Assembly: GCA_902464495.1 (NCBI GenBank)
Contig: CABQJK010000021.1
Coordinates: forward strand, 1-32,964
Origin: an uncultured Collinsella sp.
GTDB lineage: Bacteria > Actinomycetota > Coriobacteriia > Coriobacteriales > Coriobacteriaceae
Direction of reading: 5' to 3'
Length of the DNA stretch: 32,964 nt
Shown here: piece after piece, positions 1-7,511 of the stretch
Position numbering within the stretch: position 1 is the stretch's first letter
Layout of the letters: every line of letters starts with the position of its first letter
Notes under the pieces: generated by a model
Seen by the model: the letters and a program-made list of their open reading frames with translations, nothing else
What the model was told of the DNA's origin: nothing
The model's database searches: none
Program-made: the position numbers and the translations under genes

Positions 1-41
1 AGGTGCGACCGCGCCACGGCATCACGAAAGGAGCCACCAAC

Positions 42-110
42 ATGAAGAACACGATGAAGTCTCTCAACAACTGGTGGTGGCGTGATGCGAATACGATCGG
101 TCGACAGTGA
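42..110 (+). CDS. Tryptophan-rich leader peptide (22 aa) of a trp-type attenuator
   Basis: A short reading frame starts at ATG 42 after a good ribosome site (gaaaggag, about 27-34) and ends at TGA 108-110. Codons 11-13 are three consecutive TGG tryptophan codons (72-80), preceded by two Asn codons. A 10-bp terminator hairpin follows 39 bases after the stop, and then comes a gene for a TrpP-like tryptophan transporter component. Three tandem Trp codons in a translated leader is the classical sensor of charged tRNA-Trp: ribosome stalling lets transcription continue. The peptide itself is unlikely to have a function. The promoter lies at or beyond the left edge. Confidence 0.9.
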   Translation: MKNTMKSLNNWWWRDANTIGRQ

Positions 111-166
111 GTCCCTCACGCCTGTTTTTGCGCTCTAGGTGATTGGAAGGTCTCCGGTTTCGACCG
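98..166 (+). promoter_or_regulatory. Antiterminator pairing of the trp attenuator
   Basis: Bases 98-104 (CGGTCGA) are the exact complement of 160-166 (TCGACCG), which form the loop edge and 3' arm of the terminator at 149-177. A ribosome stalled on the Trp codons at 72-80 would leave 98-104 free, so this pairing could form and break the terminator. A ribosome that reaches the stop at 108-110 would cover 98-104 and let the terminator fold. The geometry fits classical attenuation; the 7-bp pairing is read by eye and not energy-tested. Confidence 0.65.
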
Positions 167-177
167 GGGGCCTTTTT
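149..177 (+). terminator. Attenuator terminator before trpP
   Basis: A 10-bp stem (149-158 with 163-172, two G-T wobbles) closes a TTCG tetraloop and is followed by five T. It lies between the WWW leader peptide and the S-component gene at 255, so it is a conditional terminator. Confidence 0.9.
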
Positions 178-254
178 CTATCTCGAGCCCGATCGCATTC
201 GCATCACGCGCCTCCGCTTTTCTCTTGCAATCCCCTTCCGAAAGGATTTTCACC

Positions 255-827
255 ATGTCTCAGAACACCACCGCCACCCAGCCCCGCACCGTCCAGACCG
301 CCGATCGCGGCAAACTCGATGTCCGCGCCCTCGTCCTGCTCGCCATCCTGCTCGCCGCCGGCTTCATCCTCAACTTCACCGTCGGCAAGGCAATCTCGGG
401 CATCTCGGGCGGCATGATCAGCCCCGAGTTCATCATCTCGGCCTTCTGCCTCACCATCCTGGTCGTTCGCCCCAACATCGGCCAGGCGCTCGTCATTGGC
501 CTCATCTCGGCTGCTGTGATCCAGATCACCACCACTTCGCCGTTCGTCGATTTTGCCGCCGAGGGCATCGCTGCCATGCTCATGGCCGGCATCGTCAACG
601 CCGCCGGCAAGAACGGTCAGGTCAAGCCCGCCATCGCCATTGTCGCAACCTTCCTGACCACCTTTGTCTCCGGCGCCATCTTCATGGTCATCAAGATGGC
701 CATGCTCGGCGTGGTCGGCGAGCTCGCCGCCGCCATGTTGCCCGTCGTCGCCATGACCGCCGTCTTTAACGCCATTCTGGTCGGCGCCCTCTACCTGCCC
801 ATCCAGAAGGCCCTGAAGCTCAACTAA
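255..827 (+). CDS. trpP: TrpP-family ECF transporter S-component (predicted tryptophan uptake)
   Basis: The 190-residue protein is almost wholly hydrophobic, with about five to six membrane segments and a short polar N-terminus. It resembles the TrpP family: an Ala-rich first helix (LLAILLAAGFILN), then the SPEFIIS, VIGLISAAVIQITTTSP and AVFNAILVGALY regions. The ATG at 255 is preferred because it follows gaaagg (240-245); an upstream in-frame start has no ribosome site. In ECF importers the S-component binds the substrate and docks on EcfT and the ATPases, whose genes follow at 1718 and 3462. Tryptophan as substrate is supported independently by the attenuator at 42-177. A paralogue follows at 1037. 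Confidence 0.88.
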   Translation: MSQNTTATQPRTVQTADRGKLDVRALVLLAILLAAGFILNFTVGKAISGISGGMISPEFIISAFCLTILVVRPNIGQALVIGLISAAVIQITTTSPFVDFAAEGIAAMLMAGIVNAAGKNGQVKPAIAIVATFLTTFVSGAIFMVIKMAMLGVVGELAAAMLPVVAMTAVFNAILVGALYLPIQKALKLN

Positions 828-833
828 CCCACT

Positions 834-934
834 CGGCTTTACGAGCCACCCCATCTTGGCGTTCATTCGTCGCTCGCGTACCCAAGTACGCTTCGCTCCT
901 CTTTCGCGCCAACCTGGGGCCCCTCGTAAAGCCG
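834..934. repeat. Long imperfect palindrome between the two trpP genes
   Basis: The outer arms CGGCTTTACGAG (834-845) and CTCGTAAAGCCG (923-934) are perfect complements. Inside, CCCC...TTGGCG faces CGCCAA...GGGG, and the apex GCGTAC/GTACGC (876-881/886-891) closes a CCAA loop. The whole 101 bases can fold as one cruciform or RNA hairpin. No T-tract follows, so it is not an ordinary terminator. It may be a REP-like dispersed element or an mRNA stability element. Confidence 0.75.
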
Positions 935-1036
935 TCTCCGTGCTCCATTATTCAAAATTAATCCCCTTTTCGATTTAACCCCTTTCGTGGGGGTCTAGGA
1001 CACGCTTATCTCAAATCCCACCTTAAGGAGAACATC

Positions 1037-1588
1037 ATGACAACCAACGCTCAGGCTCGTACCATTTCTGCCAACGCCGCTTCCGACAAAGGCATCCTCG
1101 ACATCACCTCGCTCGTCCTGCTCGCCATCCTCCTTGCCGCCGGCTTTATCCTCAACATGACCGTCGGCAACGCTCTTGCCGCAACGGGCATTAAGCCGCA
1201 GTTCATCATTGCCGCCTATGCTCTGGCCATCGCACTCACGCAGGCAAGCTTTGCCCAGGCAGCCATCTTTGGCATCCTGTCGGCCGCCGTCATCCAGATC
1301 ACCACGTCAATCCCCGGCCTCAACTTTGTCACCGAGCTTGCCGGCGCGCTGACGATGGCCGCCCTCGTTAAGTCCAACATCGGCGGCAGCAAGATCAATC
1401 CCTTCATCGCCGGCTTGCTCACCACCCTGGTCTCGGGTGCCCTCTTCGCCGTCCTGGGCACCGTCATCATGGGTGCCGCGCTGCCCACGGCACTCGCCAA
1501 GGCGCCCATCGTACTCGGCACCGCCGTCTTCAACGCCGTCGTGGTCCAGGCCCTCTTCTTCCCCCTGCGCAAGGTACTCAACAAATAG
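1037..1588 (+). CDS. Second TrpP-like ECF S-component
   Basis: The 183-residue membrane protein is a clear paralogue of the product of 255-827: the first membrane segment (TSLVLLAILLAAGFILNMTVG) and the AAVIQITTS and LVSGA blocks are nearly the same, while the N-terminus and loops have diverged. ATG 1037 follows aaggag (1025-1030) at normal spacing. The gene lies between trpP and the ATPase gene, so it probably uses the same EcfA-EcfT module. Its substrate could be tryptophan or a related aromatic compound; the sequence does not decide this. No second Trp leader peptide was seen in front of it, only a small CCCC/GGGG hairpin near 979-995. Confidence 0.8.
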   Translation: MTTNAQARTISANAASDKGILDITSLVLLAILLAAGFILNMTVGNALAATGIKPQFIIAAYALAIALTQASFAQAAIFGILSAAVIQITTSIPGLNFVTELAGALTMAALVKSNIGGSKINPFIAGLLTTLVSGALFAVLGTVIMGAALPTALAKAPIVLGTAVFNAVVVQALFFPLRKVLNK

Positions 1589-1655
1589 CCTGATATGATG
1601 AACGGGCCGCGCACTAGCGGCCCCATCACCAAAGACTGTCCCAAACAGCTAGCTT

Positions 1656-1699
1656 TTGGGGACGTTCTTAGACGACTCGTCATGTAAGAACGTCCCCAA
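1656..1699. repeat. Perfect 15-bp inverted repeat upstream of the ECF ATPase gene
   Basis: TTGGGGACGTTCTTA (1656-1670) and its exact complement (1685-1699) flank a 14-base spacer that itself contains GACGA/TCGTC. It ends 18 bases before ATG 1718. A separate GC hairpin (GGGCCGC/GCGGCCC, 1604-1623) lies just upstream. Neither has a T-tract. The motif looks like a mobile palindromic (REP-like) repeat rather than a terminator. Confidence 0.75.
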
Positions 1700-1717
1700 T
1701 GACTATGAAAGGTATCC

Positions 1718-3469
1718 ATGAAAACGATCATCAACGTCGACGATGTCTCGTTCTCCTATGGCACGCAGACCGAGCAGGCGCTTAAGCACATCTCGCTCGG
1801 CGTGAACAAGGGAGACTTTATCGGCATCATCGGGCCCTCGGGCGCCGGCAAGTCCACGCTTGCCGCCTGCCTGTCGGGCGCCGTACCCCACCACTACACC
1901 GGCACGTTCTTTGGGTCCGTCATGGTTGACGGCCACGACACCTGCGAAGTCTCGCTCACCGACGTATCGCAGATCGTCGGCAGCGTGCTGCAGGACATCG
2001 ACACGCAGATGGTCGCCTCGGTCGTCGAGGACGAGATGCTCTTTGGCCTCGAGAACTTTGGCGTTCCCCACGACCAGATCGAGCAGCGCGTGAGCGAAAC
2101 GCTCGAGACCGTCGGCATCAGCGACCTGCGCGACCGCGAGATTGCCACCCTCTCGGGCGGACAGAAGCAAAAGGTGGCCATTGCCGCCATCCTTGCCATG
2201 CGCCCGCACGTGCTGGTGCTCGACGAGCCCACCGCAGCACTCGACCCCGCAAGCTCCACGCTGGTCTTCGAGACCCTGCGCGAGGCAAACCGCGCACTTG
2301 GAATCACCATCGTCGTCGTTGAGCAAAAGGTCGCCCTGCTTTCGGAGTATTGCAACCGCGTGCTCGTGCTCAACCATGGCGAAATCGCGCTACAGGGCGA
2401 GCCGCACGAGGTCTTCGCGCACACCGATGAGCTCCGCGCCATTGGCGTCGACTGCCCCCGCGTCACACGAATCTTCAATAGTCTCGCGGCCGATGGCCTG
2501 GCAAGCGGCACCCCTTGCTTGGATGTCGACGAGGCTGAACGCCTGATTTCGGGCATCGTCGACCCCGCACACACGGCCAGCGAAGTCCAAGCGCCCGCGG
2601 GCTCACCGCACGCCCCGTCGTTGCGCCCTCATGCCAAGGACGCCGAGCCCGTGCTCACCTTCGATCACGTTGAGTTTGCCTATCCCAACGGCGGCGCGGC
2701 CGTTCACGACCTCAATCTGACGCTCTACCCCGGCGAGCTCGTGGGTATCGTCGGCCAAAACGGCGCCGGTAAGACCACGCTCACCAAACTGCTCACCGGC
2801 CTGCTTAAGCCCAGCTCGGGCAGCGTGCGCGTCACGGGACTGGATACCGCAGCCGTTCCCACGAGCCGCATTGCCCGCGAAGTCGCAACCCTCTTCCAAA
2901 ACCCCGACCGCCAGATCTGCAAGGATACCGTACTCGACGAGGTCGCTTTTGGCCTGGAGCTTGCCGGCATCGACCGTGCCGAGGCTCTGCGTCGCGCTCG
3001 ACTCGTTATCGACCGCTTTGGCCTGCCTGCCGATGAGGCACCTTTCTCGCTTTCGCGCGGCCAGCGACAAATGGTGGCGCTTGCCTCCGTCGTAGTTGTT
3101 GAGCCCAAGATCGTCGTGCTCGACGAGCCCACGAGCGGCCTTGATTACCGCGAGTGCATGACCGTCATGGAAACGGTGCGCACCATGGCCGAGCGCGGCT
3201 GCGCCGTGATTATGGTCTGTCACGACATGGAAGTCGTTTCCGACTTTGCCGAGCGTATCGTAGTAATGGCCGACGGTCGCATCCTCGACCGCGGGCGCAC
3301 GCACGAGCTATTCTCGAACATCGATCTCATGCGGCGTGCCTACGTGGAGCCTCCCCAGGTTATTGAACTCTCGCGCCGTCTGGCACCTTCCGTCTCGCCC
3401 GCTTTTGCGCAGGTGAGCGAGGTCACCGATGTCGTTCGAATTACCAAGGAGATGGTCCACCGTGGTTAA
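1718..3469 (+). CDS. ECF transporter ATPase, two ABC domains fused (EcfA-EcfA')
   Basis: The 583-residue protein has two complete ABC ATPase domains in one chain. Domain 1 has Walker A GPSGAGKST (39-47), signature LSGGQ (about 145-149) and Walker B LVLDEPTAALD (about 167-177). Domain 2 starts near 310 and has GQNGAGKTT (about 343-351), the ECF-type Q-loop FQNPDRQ, a variant signature LSRGQ (about 446-450) and VVLDEPTSGLD. In most ECF systems the two ATPases are separate proteins; here a 40-60 residue linker joins them. It should power uptake by the TrpP-like proteins encoded just upstream. It overlaps ecfT by 8 bases, implying translational coupling. Confidence 0.93.
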   Translation: MKTIINVDDVSFSYGTQTEQALKHISLGVNKGDFIGIIGPSGAGKSTLAACLSGAVPHHYTGTFFGSVMVDGHDTCEVSLTDVSQIVGSVLQDIDTQMVASVVEDEMLFGLENFGVPHDQIEQRVSETLETVGISDLRDREIATLSGGQKQKVAIAAILAMRPHVLVLDEPTAALDPASSTLVFETLREANRALGITIVVVEQKVALLSEYCNRVLVLNHGEIALQGEPHEVFAHTDELRAIGVDCPRVTRIFNSLAADGLASGTPCLDVDEAERLISGIVDPAHTASEVQAPAGSPHAPSLRPHAKDAEPVLTFDHVEFAYPNGGAAVHDLNLTLYPGELVGIVGQNGAGKTTLTKLLTGLLKPSSGSVRVTGLDTAAVPTSRIAREVATLFQNPDRQICKDTVLDEVAFGLELAGIDRAEALRRARLVIDRFGLPADEAPFSLSRGQRQMVALASVVVVEPKIVVLDEPTSGLDYRECMTVMETVRTMAERGCAVIMVCHDMEVVSDFAERIVVMADGRILDRGRTHELFSNIDLMRRAYVEPPQVIELSRRLAPSVSPAFAQVSEVTDVVRITKEMVHRG

Positions 3470-4208
3470 CGTCATCGACTACATGCCGGGCGATACGCTA
3501 CTGCATCGTTTGAACCCCGTCGTCAAACTGGGCCTCGCCGCCGCCATCATCGTCGGCATCTTCTTGTCCGACACCTACGTGGCGCTGCTGGGCTTTTTGG
3601 CACTCACCCTTGCGCTGGGTGCCTATGCCGGCGTCGTCGACCGTCTGTTCTCGTTGCTCAAGTTGCTGATTCCGCTCGCGCTTATCATGCTGGTGCTCCA
3701 GCTGGCCTTTATGCGCGATGGCAACGTGGTGTGGGGCTTTATCACCGACACGGGCCTCATCACAGGATCGAAGGCCTGCCTGCGCCTGCTGGGTGTGGCG
3801 TTACCACTCATCCTCATGCTCATGGTGACCAAGCTCAACGACCTTGCCAACGCCTGCGTCGAGGTGCTGCACGTGCCGTATCGCTATGCCTTCACCTTTA
3901 CCACGGCGCTACGCTTTGTGCCGGTGTTTGGTCAGGAGATGAACGCCATCATGGAAGCGCAGACCGCACGCGGCGTCGAGTACGACACCAAGAACCCCAT
4001 CAAGAAGCTTAAGCTCATGCTGCCACTGTGCGTGCCACTGCTCATCTCGAGCGTGGGCAAGACCGATGCCACAGCCTTGGCGGCAGAACAGCGCGGCTTC
4101 TATCTGCGTACACGCGCCAGCTCGTACAAGCGCTACCCCATCAAGGGCCTGGACATCGCCGTGCTCATCGTCAGCATCGCCCTCATCGCCATCGGCTTCC
4201 TGTTCTAG
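3462..4208 (+). CDS. ecfT: ECF transporter transmembrane protein EcfT
   Basis: The GTG at 3462 is chosen because it follows aaggag (3446-3451) with 10 bases spacing; an in-frame ATG at 3429 lies deeper inside the ATPase gene without a ribosome site. The 248-residue product has several membrane helices and the two cytoplasmic coupling motifs of the EcfT family: AQTARGVE, and AAEQRGFY, a variant of the usual Ala-Arg-Gly motif. These grip the two ATPase domains. EcfT is the scaffold joining S-component and ATPases. It is the last gene of the run and is followed by the terminator at 4238. Confidence 0.93.
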   Translation: MVNVIDYMPGDTLLHRLNPVVKLGLAAAIIVGIFLSDTYVALLGFLALTLALGAYAGVVDRLFSLLKLLIPLALIMLVLQLAFMRDGNVVWGFITDTGLITGSKACLRLLGVALPLILMLMVTKLNDLANACVEVLHVPYRYAFTFTTALRFVPVFGQEMNAIMEAQTARGVEYDTKNPIKKLKLMLPLCVPLLISSVGKTDATALAAEQRGFYLRTRASSYKRYPIKGLDIAVLIVSIALIAIGFLF

Positions 4209-4237
4209 TTCACCACCGACAGCAACCACCCAACGCA

Positions 4238-4274
4238 AAAGGCCTCGGCTCGCACCAAACGAGCCGAGGCCTTT
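4238..4274. terminator. Bidirectional terminator between ecfT and the aspartate racemase gene
   Basis: A perfect 15-bp stem (AAAGGCCTCGGCTCG and its complement) with a 7-base loop, A-tract on one side and T-tract on the other. It separates convergent transcription units. Confidence 0.92.
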
Positions 4275-4334
4275 ACTGTTTCACCAGATAAAACCTACCA
4301 AAATTAACCTGTCCCTTTTTTGGCAGGTCGGAAG

Positions 4335-5081
4335 CTAGAGTCGGTAGGGAGCGCCGCTGCGGATGATGGATTCGCGCACCAGGACATCCATGGCATCGAG
4401 GGTGATCTCGGGCATCTCTCGATACTTCTGCAGCACCGATAGCTCGGTGCAGGCCAGAATGACACGGTCGCAGCCGCTACGGGCGAACTCCCACATCACG
4501 CGGTCGAACTTATCCATATCGGGCTCACGTCCGGCCTTCACATCATCGTAGATAAGCGACATCACATCGTTCTGACGTTTCTCGCTGGGATAGACGACCT
4601 CAACACCCGCAGCCTCGCATTCGCGGCCGTAGACGCCCGCGCCCACGGTTCCGTCGGTGCCCATAATGCCAATCTTGTGCACCGGCTCGGTCGGCATACT
4701 CAGGTTGGGGTCGAACTCGCACTCCCCTATCACCGCACCCGCAAGGGCATAGCGCACCGACTCACGCGGCATGTGAATAATCGGCACCTTCGTAAACGAC
4801 TGGATCTGGTCGTAGAAGTAGTGCGACGTGTTGCAGGGAATGGCAATGTGCGCACAGCCCAGCGACTCGAGTGCCTGGGCACACTCTTTCATGGTCGCCA
4901 GCAGCTTGGCGTGCTCGCCGGTCTTAATGGCCAGCGTGCGGTCGGGCATGGTCGACTTGGAAAGCACCACCATGTCGATATGTTCCTGATCGCAGGCAGC
5001 AGCCGTATGACGCACTACCTGGTCGTAGTAATACGACGTGGCCTCGGCGCCCATGCCGCCGATAACTCCCAGCTTTTCCAT
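4335..5081 (-). CDS. Aspartate/glutamate racemase family protein, probable aspartate racemase
   Basis: The ATG at 5081 follows aaggagg at 7 bases spacing, which rejects a longer frame; the product is 248 residues. The N-terminus GVIGGMGAEAT is typical of the aspartate racemase family, and the two catalytic cysteines are in place: Cys83 in IPCNTSH and Cys211 in LACTELS. The reaction is cofactor-independent interconversion of L- and D-aspartate. The gene upstream on the same strand encodes a D-aspartate-ligase-like ATP-grasp enzyme. In Enterococcus faecium the corresponding pair supplies D-Asp for the peptidoglycan side chain. D-Asp as product is an inference from this pairing; a Glu racemase role is less likely. 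Confidence 0.88.
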   Translation of the reverse strand: MEKLGVIGGMGAEATSYYYDQVVRHTAAACDQEHIDMVVLSKSTMPDRTLAIKTGEHAKLLATMKECAQALESLGCAHIAIPCNTSHYFYDQIQSFTKVPIIHMPRESVRYALAGAVIGECEFDPNLSMPTEPVHKIGIMGTDGTVGAGVYGRECEAAGVEVVYPSEKRQNDVMSLIYDDVKAGREPDMDKFDRVMWEFARSGCDRVILACTELSVLQKYREMPEITLDAMDVLVRESIIRSGAPYRL

Positions 5082-5126
5082 CGCCGCCTCCTTGGTGACG
5101 CTTGCGCAATTGCGCGTATCATACCC

Positions 5127-5156
5127 GCGCCCGCCCGATGTAAACCGGACGGGCGC
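5127..5156 (-). promoter_or_regulatory. Intercistronic hairpin between D-Asp ligase and racemase genes
   Basis: On the minus-strand RNA, 5156-5145 pairs with 5138-5127 in 12 consecutive pairs, with two G-U wobbles and a 6-base loop. No U-tract follows, so read-through is expected. It may protect the upstream message end or reduce racemase expression. A 12-base perfect palindrome (GCGCAATTGCGC, 5104-5115) lies between it and the racemase start. Confidence 0.6.
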
Positions 5157-5165
5157 CGCACTCAT

Positions 5166-6422
5166 CTACTTGTAATACGTCTTGAACAGCTTAAAGTGGC
5201 GCAGCTTGGTGTGCCACATGCGCAGCCAGCGGTTAAAGACAAAGTCGCCCTTCATAAACGAAGGGTCGGCGCCCTTGCCTTCCTTGTCCAGGCGATGCAC
5301 CTTAGCGCGCAGCTCGGGATCCTTGACGTACTTGTCGACGACCCCCATGGGAACGACCATCCACAGCGCCTCGTCCTGCGCCGTCACAAACTCCGGCTCA
5401 AACGGGCGGTTGAACACATACTCGTCCACCACATACTTGGCAACGTTAAAGCCGCTGTTAGTGACGTAGTAGTTGCTGCGACCTTGGCGCGTGTTGAAAT
5501 CGAAGAACTTAAACGAGCCGTCGCGCTCGTCGTACTTAACGTCAAAGTTGGAATAGCCCACAAAGTGAAGGTCCTCGAGCAACTTGCGCACGCCGCCCAT
5601 GAGCTCGTCATTGGGCTCGGTGATGATACAGGCGTGGTTGCCGACACCGTGAGGCTGATGCTCCTCGAGCAGCACGTGACCCAGGCACATCATGCGCACC
5701 TTGCCGTTGCGGTCGGAATAACTGGTGAGCACGCGCATGTACTCGTCGTTGCCGGGCACGCGATCCTGCAAGATCAGGTCGTCGGTGTAGCCGCTGGCAT
5801 ACGAGTCGCGAATGACCTGTTCCAGCTCGGCACGGTCGGCAATCTCATAGGCCTTTTTCTGGCCCTCGAACTCGTGCTGCCACCACATGATGCCGTCAGA
5901 AGGCTTCAGAATCATCGGGTAGGGAAAATCGATCTGGTCGAGCACTTCGGCAGGCGCCTCGCCTTGGGCGTTCAGCATCGCCATGGTGAAGGTTAAGGTA
6001 TGCGGATAGGGCACGCCATGCTTCTCGCACAGCTCGTAGAAGATCTCCTTCTTCTGACACTGTTCAAGCATGCTATAGGGAGCGTAAGGCGCGACGATGT
6101 TATCCGCCAACTCATGGGCATCCTTGGCCTGAGCCACGAGGGCAACATAGTTATCGCCACAGCCCACAAGGACAATCGTCTTATCGGCATGCGCTTGGGC
6201 AATGCCGTTGACGGTCCTGAGCATCACGGGCATGGTATCGATATCCACGTTGGGCGTGTAGTCGATAATCTGGCTGCGGTACGCGGGACCCGTCTGATAC
6301 TTGCCAAAGACCAGACTCTTGACCTGGTACTCCTCATAGAAGGCGCGCGCCACCGAATAGGCGTTGATGTCGCCACCGAGCAGCACGGGAATGAACTCGC
6401 GCTCTGTAAACTGCAATGCCAT
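5166..6422 (-). CDS. ATP-grasp D-aspartate ligase-like enzyme (peptidoglycan cross-bridge)
   Basis: This 418-residue protein has the layout of ATP-grasp carboxylate-amine ligases. The N-terminal Rossmann-like part carries LLGGDINAYSVARAF (14-28). The ATP-grasp domain has a lysine in MILKPSDG (170-177) and a late metal/ATP site around DVKYDERDGSFKFFDFNTR (294-312), where DFNTRQGRS stands in for the usual acidic-Asn-Arg motif. The family includes the D-aspartate ligase that activates D-Asp as acyl phosphate and attaches it to the side-chain amine of Lys or Orn in the wall precursor. The neighbouring racemase supports D-Asp as substrate. No signal peptide is visible, as expected for a cytoplasmic enzyme. 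Other amine ligases of the family remain possible. Confidence 0.82.
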   Translation of the reverse strand: MALQFTEREFIPVLLGGDINAYSVARAFYEEYQVKSLVFGKYQTGPAYRSQIIDYTPNVDIDTMPVMLRTVNGIAQAHADKTIVLVGCGDNYVALVAQAKDAHELADNIVAPYAPYSMLEQCQKKEIFYELCEKHGVPYPHTLTFTMAMLNAQGEAPAEVLDQIDFPYPMILKPSDGIMWWQHEFEGQKKAYEIADRAELEQVIRDSYASGYTDDLILQDRVPGNDEYMRVLTSYSDRNGKVRMMCLGHVLLEEHQPHGVGNHACIITEPNDELMGGVRKLLEDLHFVGYSNFDVKYDERDGSFKFFDFNTRQGRSNYYVTNSGFNVAKYVVDEYVFNRPFEPEFVTAQDEALWMVVPMGVVDKYVKDPELRAKVHRLDKEGKGADPSFMKGDFVFNRWLRMWHTKLRHFKLFKTYYK

Positions 6423-6644
6423 GGAAACTTCCTATCATGAACTGCCCACACAACGGGCGGTCTTTGCGCAACTGGTTTATTCTAGCGTGCCAAGCCGCCG
6501 GCGCCCAAAGCTCCACCGTATCTATGGCAATCGACGCAATCGTCCAGCACGAAGACGGCGCTCACCGTTGTATGACAATGGGCAATGAACCTACCATTGT
6601 TGTAGGATTCAGCGTATTGACATCCTCGAACGAAAGGCGCGCAC

Positions 6645-7277
6645 GTGCCCCAAGACCATCCGACCGATAATCCTATCCTCAATGCCACGAAGCGCGGGCT
6701 GGCGGAACGCGCACAAACGGCCGTTCCCCTACGCACGGCAAACGATGCCTACGACAGGCCCGCCCGCATCGTCTCAATCAACACGTCGGCGCACAAGGGC
6801 ACACGCAAGTCGCCCGTCGCGGATGGACACGACACCGTTATAGAACAATTTGGCCTCGCCTCCGACGCACACGCCGGGCATTGGCACCGTCAGGTTTCCT
6901 TTTTGGCCGCAGAGTCCATCCAGACGGCGCAGGCCCGCGGACTCGATGTGCGCAAGGGTGACTTTGGGGAGAACTTCACCACGCAAGGCATCAATCTACT
7001 CTCGCTCCCCATGGGCACGCAGCTCAAGCTTGGCAGCGAGGTGCTTGTCGAAATCAGCCAAATCGGCAAGGTCTGCCACACACGCTGTGCCATCTACTAT
7101 CTCGCCGGCGACTGCATCTTTCCCCACGAGGGCGTTTTTGGCGTGGTGTTAAAGGGCGGAGAGGTCCATATCGGCGACGACATCCAGGTGGTCAAGCTCG
7201 GCGACGGCACCTGCTCGTTCACCCCTGCCGAGGCCCTCGAAGAGATTGAGCGGGCTCGTCAGGAGGGCACGCTGTAG
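6645..7277 (+). CDS. MOSC domain protein
   Basis: The GTG at 6645 follows gaaagg (6632-6637) at 7 bases. The 210-residue product has a polar N-terminal extension (1-38) and then a stand-alone MOSC domain: ASDAHAGHWHRQVSFL (72-87), KGDFGENFTTQGINLLSLP and the cysteine region GKVCHTRCAIYYLAGDC (141-157). MOSC domains take part in molybdenum cofactor handling and carry a conserved Cys, here probably Cys144 or Cys148. Bacterial stand-alone members often sit near cofactor genes, but none is seen here, so the specific role is unknown. The divergent D-Asp ligase gene shares the 222-base upstream gap, where only a weak CCTAC/GTAGG hairpin (6590-6606) is visible. Confidence 0.82.
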   Translation: MPQDHPTDNPILNATKRGLAERAQTAVPLRTANDAYDRPARIVSINTSAHKGTRKSPVADGHDTVIEQFGLASDAHAGHWHRQVSFLAAESIQTAQARGLDVRKGDFGENFTTQGINLLSLPMGTQLKLGSEVLVEISQIGKVCHTRCAIYYLAGDCIFPHEGVFGVVLKGGEVHIGDDIQVVKLGDGTCSFTPAEALEEIERARQEGTL

Positions 7278-7511
7278 TTGTAAAACCCCACGTTGAGATA
7301 GCTTTTACAGCCCAAAACACCTCTCAAATAGGGCTCCGTAACGTTAAAGTTGAACTCTATGGTTTCTCAACAATTCATCATAACTGCAGGTCAAAGCCAA
7401 AGCCTCAAGTTCAACTTGACCCTTTGGAACCTTTAAGGTTCAAGTTGAGGTCGAAAGCAGTAGTAGAATACCGTTCGAACCATAACCTACGATTGATTGC
7501 AGAGGGATTGG
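7278..7511. other. Gene-free stretch with repeated AAGTTGAAC-like boxes
   Basis: No gene is supported here. The stretch is AT-richer than its surroundings and has three related boxes: AAGTTGAAC near 7345-7354, the palindrome TCAAGTT-C-AACTTGA (7405-7419) and GTTCAAGTTGAGG near 7438-7450, all upstream of the secreted protein gene at 7512. They could be operator sites for that gene. No clear terminator for the MOSC gene was found. Confidence 0.4.

Noticed and set aside
4311..4328. ACCTG/CAGGT short inverted repeat near a T run after the ecfT terminator
   Set aside because: Only five base pairs; too weak to call a terminator or repeat, although it resembles fragments of REP-like motifs.
4677..5996. 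439-codon open frame on the plus strand opposite the racemase and D-Asp ligase genes
   Set aside because: It is a GC-codon shadow: His/Arg/Leu/Val-rich product, no ribosome site, and it lies over two well-recognised genes.
7356..7436. Possible 25-codon peptide starting at an ATG in the gap before the secreted protein
   Set aside because: No ribosome site and no helix or amino-acid run that would suggest a leader peptide.
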